This document shows, piece after piece, positions 7,809-12,795 of a stretch of 12,795 nucleotides of DNA. This DNA is from Bacillota bacterium (GTDB taxonomy: Bacteria > Bacillota > Clostridia > Clostridiales > Clostridiaceae), in the NCBI GenBank assembly GCA_023445445.1, contig JAEXLD010000035.1:1-12795 (forward strand). Direction: 5' to 3'. The translations under genes were made by a program, and so were the position numbers. The notes beneath the pieces were generated by a model. It was not told the DNA's origin and ran no database searches. It saw only the letters and a program-made list of their open reading frames with translations. Position 1 is the first letter of the stretch. Each line of letters begins with the position of its first letter.

Positions 7809-8696
7809 TTATTCTTTTCTTTGTTTTCCCCAGAAGAATAAAGCTACTGTTCCTGGACCAGTATGACTTCCTATAGTAGTTCCTACATTATTAATTTCTA
7901 CTTTCCCCTTTAATTTAGGGAAACGTTCTTCAACTAATCTTGCTACTTCTTTAGCATCTTCATAGCAATAAGAATGAGAAATATAGCATTTATCAGAATA
8001 ATCTAATCCCTCCTTTGCATCTTCCTCCATTTTATCTACTATTGCTTTAATAACCTTATGCTTTGATCTTATTTTATATCTTGGTATTAATTTACCCTTA
8101 TCATTCATATCTAATAAAGGACAAATTCCAAGTAATCCGCCAATAAATCCAGATGTCTTTGATACTCTTCCACCCTTTATATAAAAAGTTAAATCTGTAG
8201 AGAAAAACCAATGATTTAGTTCTAATTTATGTTCATTAACCCATGTATAAACTTCATCTATAGTCATTCCTTCATCCCTTAAATCTGCAAGCTTATCCAT
8301 TATTAATCCATAGCCTGATGACGCACCTAATGAATCTACAATATAAATTTTTCTATCTGGATATTTTTCTTCTAATATAGTTTTAGCTACCATAGCTGAA
8401 TTTATTACCCCTGAAAGTCCTGAAGATAAACTTACATGAAGTATATCCTTTCCTTCTCTTAAGAACTTTTCAAAGTATTCTTCAAACTCTTGGGCGTTTA
8501 CTTGAGATGTTTTTGTATCTGCTCCATTTTCCATTGCTTGATAAAACTCATCAAAGGATATTGATTTTCCAAGGTCATCTACATATTCCTTACCATCAAT
8601 TTCAAAATGAAAACAAATATATGATATATTTCTTTTATTAAAATGTTCTTCTGTAAGATCAGCCGTAGAACAACAACTAATTACATATTCATTCAT
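7809..8696 (-). CDS. DegV family (fatty-acid-binding) protein
   Basis: The 295-residue protein fits the DegV family from end to end. It shows the N-terminal SCCSTADLTEEHF (the family's usual D-S-T-x-D-L region, here with a Cys-Cys pair), TSQVN at about 62-66, SSGLSGVINSA (about 94-104), IVDSLGASSGYGLIM, GGRVSK and the C-terminal SHTGPGTVALFFWG. DegV proteins bind a long-chain fatty acid in a deep pocket, and some (FakB) present it to the kinase FakA for incorporation into phospholipid. No FakA gene is next door, so the FakB role cannot be claimed here. AAGGAGG precedes the ATG at a good distance. It is a single-gene unit with its own promoter and terminator. Confidence 0.9.
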   Translation of the reverse strand: MNEYVISCCSTADLTEEHFNKRNISYICFHFEIDGKEYVDDLGKSISFDEFYQAMENGADTKTSQVNAQEFEEYFEKFLREGKDILHVSLSSGLSGVINSAMVAKTILEEKYPDRKIYIVDSLGASSGYGLIMDKLADLRDEGMTIDEVYTWVNEHKLELNHWFFSTDLTFYIKGGRVSKTSGFIGGLLGICPLLDMNDKGKLIPRYKIRSKHKVIKAIVDKMEEDAKEGLDYSDKCYISHSYCYEDAKEVARLVEERFPKLKGKVEINNVGTTIGSHTGPGTVALFFWGKQRKE

Positions 8697-8876
8697 TTAT
8701 TATTCCTCCTTAATTTAAAGTATTATATTTTAAAATAATATTTATATAATAAATCCTGTAGTAAAAAGGGTTCTTTATTTTGTATAATATATATTACTAT
8801 TTTTCAAATTATACATTGATTTTGATATTATAGCTTATAAAATCCTTCCAACATTAAATACACTAATATTATCTAA

Positions 8877-8905
8877 ATTATACCATAAATTAATACTTTT
8901 CGTAA
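8877..8905 (-). promoter_or_regulatory. Extended -10 promoter for the DegV-family gene
   Basis: On the minus strand TTACGA (8905-8900) is followed after 17 nt by a perfect TATAAT (8882-8877) with the extended -10 TGG directly before it. Transcription would start near 8870. ATTGT/ACAAT arms at 8910-8914 and 8923-8927 form a small inverted repeat just upstream of the -35 box. Confidence 0.55.
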
Positions 8906-8953
8906 TATTATTGTAATTCACAACAATTATTATATCATAATAACTATTGTAAT

Positions 8954-8988
8954 ATAAAAAAAGTATCATAAACATAAAGTTTATGATA
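8954..8988 (-). terminator. Intrinsic terminator in the DegV-rpsI gap
   Basis: A perfect 10-bp stem (8964-8973 with 8979-8988) with a 5-nt loop is followed on the minus strand by seven consecutive T (8962-8956). No coding gene lies immediately upstream, and rpsI already has its own terminator about 260 nt earlier. Confidence 0.85.
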
Positions 8989-9127
8989 TATATAATTAAT
9001 ATACAATCTTATGTACTAAAGGTACTTGTCCTTTAAGTGTTACTATCTCAAGCTTCACATAAGAAATTTTATCACTTTATATCCCAAATTGCTTAATTAT
9101 TTATTTACAAATATTAACATCACATAT
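8954..9127 (-). ncRNA. Candidate small structured RNA (about 170 nt)
   Basis: The stretch between a possible promoter and the terminator at 8954-8988 lacks a reading frame but can fold. TCTTATGT (9064-9057) pairs with ACATAAGA (9014-9007) over 8 bp. Inside, ACT plus AAAGG (9038-9036, 9034-9030) pairs with CCTTT plus AGT (9022-9015), leaving a 7-nt loop. An 18-nt one-sided bulge sits between the two helices, and a standard terminator ends the RNA. I do not recognise it as a known family. It might instead be an extended rpsI 3' end. Expression and function are inference. Confidence 0.4.
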
Positions 9128-9133
9128 ATAAAT

Positions 9134-9162
9134 AGGCTATCATCTTCATATGCAATTGTCAA
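9134..9162 (-). promoter_or_regulatory. Possible promoter for the candidate small RNA
   Basis: A perfect TTGACA (9162-9157) is followed after 17 nt by TAGCCT (9139-9134), which keeps only the first, second and last -10 bases. The -35 box is strong and the -10 box weak, so this is tentative. Confidence 0.4.
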
Positions 9163-9242
9163 TTATATTTAAAAGTGTAATTATAATTCAATAAATTTTA
9201 TATATTTTATAGAATAAAACCCACCTCTATTAAATGTTTTTT

Positions 9243-9283
9243 ATATAAAAATAAATCCCACAACCATGCCGATTGTGGGATTT
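9243..9283 (-). terminator. Intrinsic terminator of the rplM-rpsI operon
   Basis: A perfect 11-bp stem (9253-9263 with 9273-9283), rich in G-C (CCCACAA/TTGTGGG), with a 9-nt loop, is followed by TATTTTTATAT on the minus strand. It starts 15 nt after the rpsI stop codon. Confidence 0.93.
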
Positions 9284-9298
9284 GTAAAACTCCAAATA

Positions 9299-9691
9299 TT
9301 ATCTCTTTGAGAATTGAGGAGCTCTTCTAGCTTTCTTAAGACCGTATTTCTTTCTTTCCTTCATTCTAGGATCTCTAGTTACGAATCCAGCCTTCTTTAA
9401 TTCTGACTTTAAGTTTTCGTCAGCTTTTATTAAAGCTCTAGTTATTCCGTGTCTGATTGCTCCAGCTTGACCTGTGAATCCACCACCATGAACATTAACT
9501 AAAACGTCGAATCTATCCTTAGTTGCAGTTAAAACTAATGGTTGATTAACGATCATTCTTAAAGTTTCTAATCCAAAATAGTTTTCGATCTCTCTGTTAT
9601 TTATAACAACTTTACCATTTCCAGGTACAAGTCTAACTCTTGCTATTGATTTTTTTCTTCTTCCAGTTCCCATGTATTGAACTTTTGCCAT
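9299..9691 (-). CDS. rpsI: 30S ribosomal protein S9
   Basis: The 130-residue protein is full-length S9. It shows the N-terminal YMGTGRRKKSIARVRL, VNVHGGGFTGQAGAIRHGITRALI in the centre, DPRMKERKKYGLKKARRAPQFSKR at the end, and the conserved Lys-Arg tail that reaches toward the P-site tRNA in the small subunit. It lies 26 nt after rplM, with a strong GGGAGGAGG ribosome binding site, in the universal L13-S9 pair. Expression should follow the rplM promoter and leader, and the operon ends at the terminator just downstream. Confidence 0.98.
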   Translation of the reverse strand: MAKVQYMGTGRRKKSIARVRLVPGNGKVVINNREIENYFGLETLRMIVNQPLVLTATKDRFDVLVNVHGGGFTGQAGAIRHGITRALIKADENLKSELKKAGFVTRDPRMKERKKYGLKKARRAPQFSKR

Positions 9692-9717
9692 TTTTTATTC
9701 CTCCTCCCGAGCCTGTA

Positions 9718-10152
9718 TTAGTACTTTAACTCAAGTACTTCTGGTTTTTGAGCATCATGTCCGTGCTCTTCACCTCTGTATACTTTTAGCTTTTTAAGCA
9801 TTTTTCTTCCTAAAACACCTGATGGAAGCATTCTTCTTACAGCTTCTTCGAAAGCGAATTCAGGCTTCTTAGCTAATACTTCTCTATATGGAGTTTCCTT
9901 TAATCCACCTGGATATAAGCTATGCTTTCTCATTAATTTTTGGTCTAACTTCTTACCAGTTAAAACAACTTTTTCAGCATTGATTACGATAACGAAATCT
10001 CCGCAGTCAACATTTGGTGTAAATGTTGGCTTATTTTTTCCTCTTAAAATTGAAGCAACTTGGCTAGCAACTCTTCCTAGTGGCTTACCAGCAGCATCAA
10101 CAACATACCATTTTCTTTCAACTTCTTGCGCCTTAGCGATGTATGATTTCAT
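9718..10152 (-). CDS. rplM: 50S ribosomal protein L13
   Basis: The 144-residue protein is full-length L13. It starts MKSYIAKAQEVERKWYVVDAAGKPLGRVAS and keeps LRGKNKPTFTPNVDCGDFVIVINAEKV, the HSLYPGG motif and RMLPSGVLGRKMLKKLKVYRGEEHGHDAQ near the end. L13 binds 23S rRNA early in assembly of the large subunit. An AGGGAGGG ribosome binding site lies before the ATG. A consensus promoter and an L13-type leader RNA upstream show that it heads its own transcript with rpsI, while reading from the truA side is also possible because no clear terminator separates them. Confidence 0.98.
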   Translation of the reverse strand: MKSYIAKAQEVERKWYVVDAAGKPLGRVASQVASILRGKNKPTFTPNVDCGDFVIVINAEKVVLTGKKLDQKLMRKHSLYPGGLKETPYREVLAKKPEFAFEEAVRRMLPSGVLGRKMLKKLKVYRGEEHGHDAQKPEVLELKY

Positions 10153-10159
10153 GTTTTTC

Positions 10160-10233
10160 CCTCCCTGAACTTACATTTGTGCTTTACTTTTTAAGTACTG
10201 CTTTTATGTCAAGACCCGGGGCTAGTGGATCTT
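10160..10233 (-). ncRNA. L13-type ribosomal protein leader
   Basis: The rplM leader folds on the minus strand as follows. CUUGACAU (10213-10206) pairs with AUGUAAG (10176-10170) with one bulge, enclosing an inner GC/AGUACUU-AAAGUA/GC hairpin. A G-C-rich hairpin built on AAGAUCC and GGGUCUU lies at its 5' side. Position directly before rplM, size and shape agree with the L13 leader known from low-GC Gram-positives, where L13 is thought to repress its own operon. Identification is from memory of the family and was not scored against a model. Confidence 0.7.
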
Positions 10234-10264
10234 ATATACATAAACAATTCTAACAAACAAACTT

Positions 10265-10293
10265 ATTATAATACACGCACACGGGTGTGTCAA
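10265..10293 (-). promoter_or_regulatory. Consensus sigma-A promoter for rplM-rpsI
   Basis: On the minus strand a perfect TTGACA (10293-10288) and a perfect TATAAT (10270-10265) are exactly 17 nt apart. Transcription should begin near 10258, giving a leader of about 105 nt. The spacer is unusually G-C-rich and contains the inverted repeat CACAC-CC-GTGTG. Confidence 0.92.
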
Positions 10294-10331
10294 TATATTT
10301 TATCTTTTAATTTCAATTAATTTAATTTATT

Positions 10332-11066
10332 TTAATAATAAACCTTTTCTAAGACTAATCCCATTGCAGGCACGCATATTCCTGCTTTTTCTCTGTCTTT
10401 TTCATATATTATATTTTCTATTTCCTCTGGTTTAATCTTATTAGATCCAACCATAATTAATGTTCCTACTATTATTCTAACCATGTTGTATAGGAAGCCA
10501 TCACCTGTTACATAAATTTTAATTATATCATTATTTTCATCTATATATAATTTAGATATTGTTCTTACTGTTGTTTTTACTGAACTGCCACTACTTTTGA
10601 ATGCTGCAAAGTCATGAGTTCCTATAAAATACTTGCAGGCTTCTTTCATAGCTTCTATATCTAATTTACGCTTTACATGATATAAATAATATCTATTTAG
10701 CGCTGAAGGTACATCCCTATTTAATATGGCATAAGAGTATGTTTTTCCTTTAGCATTATACCTAGAATGGAAGCTCTCATCCACTTCCTCTGATTTTAAT
10801 ATTACAATATCATCAGGGAGTTTATGATTAATTGCTTCTCTATACTTATCTGATGGTATTTTGCTATTAGTTTTAAAATTAGCTACAAAGCCCTTAGCGT
10901 GAACGCCAGCATCTGTTCTAGAACTTCCTATAACTTCCACTTCTTCATTAGTAAGGGCTTTTATAGCCTCTTCTATTGTATTTTGTATAGTTTCCCCTGT
11001 TTTTTGCTTTTGCCAGCCCAAATAATTACTTCCATCGTATTCTATAGTAAGCTTTATATTTCTCAT
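10332..11066 (-). CDS. truA: tRNA pseudouridine synthase A
   Basis: The 244-residue protein is a normal-length TruA, which converts uridines 38-40 of the tRNA anticodon arm to pseudouridine. It shows IEYDGSNYLGWQKQ at the N-terminus, the catalytic SSRTDAGVHA with Asp52, FHSRYNAKGKTYSYAI, HDFAAFKSSG (about 151-160) and GDGFLYNMVRIIVGTL near the C-terminus. AAAGGTGA lies before the ATG. It begins 23 nt after ecfT, in the Firmicute order ecfA1-ecfA2-ecfT-truA-rplM-rpsI, so it shares their transcript. The 38 nt between its stop and the rplM promoter hold no clear terminator. Confidence 0.97.
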   Translation of the reverse strand: MRNIKLTIEYDGSNYLGWQKQKTGETIQNTIEEAIKALTNEEVEVIGSSRTDAGVHAKGFVANFKTNSKIPSDKYREAINHKLPDDIVILKSEEVDESFHSRYNAKGKTYSYAILNRDVPSALNRYYLYHVKRKLDIEAMKEACKYFIGTHDFAAFKSSGSSVKTTVRTISKLYIDENNDIIKIYVTGDGFLYNMVRIIVGTLIMVGSNKIKPEEIENIIYEKDREKAGICVPAMGLVLEKVYY

Positions 11067-11089
11067 ATTAAATCACCTTTATTAAATTA

Positions 11090-11893
11090 TTACAAAAGGA
11101 ATCTTATTAGAAAACTTCCTATTATTAATATTGAAAATAAAGCAAAAGCTACTGCATCTTTATTTGTAAATTTTAATTCCTTCATTCTTGTTCTTCCAGC
11201 TCCACCTCTATATGCCCTAGATTCCATAGCCATAGCTAATTCATCTGCTCTCCTAAAGGAACTTATAAATAAAGGTACTAATAAAGGTATTAAGCTCTTT
11301 GCTTTTTGAATTAATCCACCACTTTCAAAATCAGCACCTCTTGCTTTTTGTGCCATCATTATCTTATCTGTTTCATTCATTAAAGTAGGAATAAATCTTA
11401 AAGCTATTGTCATCATCATAGCAAGTTCATGTGCCATTTCCTTTCCAATTGGTCTAAGAAGTCTTTCTATTCCATCTGTTAGCTCAATTGGAGATGTAGT
11501 TAATGTTAATACTGAAGTTCCCATAATTAAGAATATAAGTCTTAATGCCATGAATCCAGCGATTCTAAGACCTTCAGTATATATTTTTATAAATCCTACT
11601 TGTAATAATAATGTATCTGCTGTCCCTTTAACCATAAATATGTTTAAAATAGCAGTAAAAATAATAAGAAAAAATACAGGCTTTAGTCCCTTATATAAAT
11701 ACTTAGGTGGTAATTTAGCTGTATAAACTGTTAAAGCTAAGAAACCTACAATTAGTATATATCCTACAAATTTGTCTATTACGAATAGAGAGACAATAAA
11801 TAAAATAGATAATATTATTTTAGTTCTAGGATCTAACTTATGAACAAAGGTTTCGCCTGGTATATATTGACCTATAGTTATATCTTTTATCAT
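11090..11893 (-). CDS. ecfT: ECF transporter transmembrane protein EcfT
   Basis: The 267-residue integral membrane protein is the T component of energy-coupling factor transporters. Hydrophobic helices run at about 25-58, 71-89, 110-133 and 245-265. Long cytoplasmic coupling helices carry the two diagnostic Ala-Arg-Gly-type motifs, AQKARGADFESGG (ARG at 184-186) and AMESRAYRGG (222-231), which dock into the two ATPases. It links ATP hydrolysis by EcfA1/EcfA2 to exchangeable substrate-binding S proteins that take up vitamins or metals; no S protein gene is in this window. It starts 11 nt after ecfA2 with an AGGGTGA binding site, so it is translated with it. The older name is CbiQ. Confidence 0.96.
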   Translation of the reverse strand: MIKDITIGQYIPGETFVHKLDPRTKIILSILFIVSLFVIDKFVGYILIVGFLALTVYTAKLPPKYLYKGLKPVFFLIIFTAILNIFMVKGTADTLLLQVGFIKIYTEGLRIAGFMALRLIFLIMGTSVLTLTTSPIELTDGIERLLRPIGKEMAHELAMMMTIALRFIPTLMNETDKIMMAQKARGADFESGGLIQKAKSLIPLLVPLFISSFRRADELAMAMESRAYRGGAGRTRMKELKFTNKDAVAFALFSILIIGSFLIRFLL

Positions 11894-11904
11894 TTTTTAT
11901 CACC

Positions 11905-12765
11905 CTAATTTTTATCTTTCTTTAAAATTCTAAGTAGCTCTTCTTTCCCTTGCTTAATAGTATATATTTCATCTGACACATCAAAGCCCTTTGCTTTTAG
12001 TGCTCTCATAAGGTAAGTTACTTGAGGAACTGCAAGGCCTATATTCTCTAATATATCAATTTCCTTAAATACCTTAGCTGGGGTACCTTCTAAAGCAACT
12101 TTTCCACTATTCATAACTATTATTCTTTCAGCTAGTTTTCCTACATCCTCCATACTATGACTAACTAATATAATAGTCATCTTATAGTCAGTATGTAATT
12201 TCTTTATTTGATCTAAAATGTCATCTCTTCCCTTTGGATCCAATCCTGCTGTAGGTTCATCTAATATAAGAATCTTTGGTTCCATAGCAATTACACCAGC
12301 TATAGCTACTCTTCTTTTTTGCCCTCCACTTAAATCAAAGGGAGATTTGTTTCTATATATATCATAATCTAATCCTACCATCTTCATGGCACTTTTTACT
12401 CTTCTAGTTATCTCTTCTTGATCTAATCCTAAATTCCTAGGACCATACTCAATATCCTTTTCAATAGTTTCTTCAAATAATTGATATTCTGGATATTGAA
12501 AAACCAAACCAACCTTTTTTCTTATATCAGTAAGCTTAACACCTGGCTTTGTTATATCTTCACCATCCACTATTATTCTTCCTGATGTTGGTTTCAATAA
12601 TCCATTCATATGTTGAATTAGCGTTGATTTTCCAGAACCTGTGTGTCCAATAAGTGCTACAAATTCATTGTTATTTATTTCTATATTTACATTATCTAAA
12701 GCCACTTTTTCAAAAGGAGATTTTGGCATATAAACATGTACTAAATTTTCTATTTTAATTGACAT
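11905..12765 (-). CDS. ecfA2: ECF transporter ATP-binding protein EcfA2
   Basis: The 286-residue ABC ATPase has every key motif: Walker A GHTGSGKST (40-48), Q-loop Gln90 in VFQYPEYQLFEET, signature LSGGQ (145-149), Walker B ILILDEP (165-171) with catalytic Glu170, D-loop around 176 and switch His203. The QYPEYQLFEET stretch and the C-terminal extension are typical of EcfA ATPases (CbiO-like). It pairs with EcfA1 to drive EcfT. Its ATG lies inside the last codons of the preceding ecfA1 reading frame, so the two ATPases, which work as a heterodimer, are translationally coupled. A weak GGTGA about 9 nt upstream serves as binding site. Confidence 0.96.
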   Translation of the reverse strand: MSIKIENLVHVYMPKSPFEKVALDNVNIEINNNEFVALIGHTGSGKSTLIQHMNGLLKPTSGRIIVDGEDITKPGVKLTDIRKKVGLVFQYPEYQLFEETIEKDIEYGPRNLGLDQEEITRRVKSAMKMVGLDYDIYRNKSPFDLSGGQKRRVAIAGVIAMEPKILILDEPTAGLDPKGRDDILDQIKKLHTDYKMTIILVSHSMEDVGKLAERIIVMNSGKVALEGTPAKVFKEIDILENIGLAVPQVTYLMRALKAKGFDVSDEIYTIKQGKEELLRILKKDKN

Positions 12766-12795
12766 ATCGCATTCACCATCTCATCTACATTTAAA
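12741..12795 (-). CDS. ecfA1: ECF transporter ATPase EcfA1, C-terminal tip only
   Basis: From the right edge a minus-strand frame reads LNVDEMVNAICQLKLKI and stops at TAG 12743-12741, inside the ecfA2 coding region (25-nt overlap). Its place before ecfA2-ecfT-truA, and a tail of the kind seen at the end of clostridial EcfA1/CbiO proteins, suggest the end of ecfA1. Only 17 residues are visible, so the call rests mainly on gene order. Confidence 0.65.

Larger units (their letters stand above)
8697..9298. other. 602-nt gap between the DegV gene and rpsI
   Basis: No credible protein-coding gene was seen on either strand; all frames are broken by frequent stops. From right to left it holds the rpsI terminator, an AT-rich spacer, a candidate small RNA with promoter and terminator, and the promoter plus a leader of about 170 nt for the DegV-family gene. 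The leader contains no riboswitch that I recognise. Confidence 0.7.

Noticed and set aside
8697..9298. Riboswitch or small protein gene in the long gap
   Set aside because: No known riboswitch core was recognised, and the only frames with plausible starts are under ten codons.
9980..10168. Plus-strand open frame of 62 codons
   Set aside because: Antisense to the strongly conserved rplM gene.
10213..10233. CCCGGG, CTAG and GGATC close together before rplM, resembling a cloning polylinker
   Set aside because: The bases form part of the L13-type leader hairpin, in the right place between promoter and rplM, so vector contamination is not needed.
10899..11309. Plus-strand open frame of 136 codons
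   Set aside because: Antisense to the 5' end of truA and the 3' end of ecfT, both well supported by motifs.

Overview
The window is low-GC, AT-rich chromosomal DNA, apparently from a spore-forming Clostridium. C. perfringens or a close relative is a plausible guess, but the sequence alone does not prove the species. Evidence includes the rplM-rpsI and EcfA/EcfT gene order, a CwlD spore-cortex amidase, strong AGGAGG-type ribosome binding sites, sigma-A-type promoters and many AT-rich intrinsic terminators. No insertion sequence, phage gene, CRISPR array, tRNA or rRNA gene was seen. Almost all genes lie on the minus strand; only yitT is on the plus strand.

Right part (about 9240-12795, minus strand, read right to left): the 3' tip of ecfA1, then ecfA2, ecfT, truA, rplM and rpsI. 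This is the conserved Firmicute block that follows the S10-spc-alpha ribosomal protein cluster. It encodes the energy-coupling module of vitamin ECF transporters, tRNA pseudouridine synthase, and ribosomal proteins L13 and S9. A consensus promoter and an L13-type leader RNA precede rplM, and a strong terminator follows rpsI.

Middle part (about 5040-9240, minus strand): a 0.6 kb gap that carries a candidate small structured RNA with its own terminator, and a promoter for the next gene. Then come a DegV-family lipid-binding protein, a Na/Pi cotransporter with a PhoU-like tail, and cwlD. Each is closed off by a hairpin, so they look like single-gene units. In Bacillus subtilis cwlD also lies shortly downstream of rpsI, so this looks like an old neighbourhood with different genes between.

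Left part: a two-gene iron-sulfur hydro-lyase (fumarase/tartrate dehydratase type, alpha then beta) converges on yitT, and a hairpin separates them. yitT is divergent from a response regulator/histidine kinase pair. The kinase begins at TTG inside the regulator gene and runs off the left edge just before its final glycine-rich ATP box.

Most of the window is ordinary conserved clostridial chromosome. The best leads are the candidate small RNA at 8954-9127, the GC-rich patch downstream of yitT, and corrected starts for two genes.
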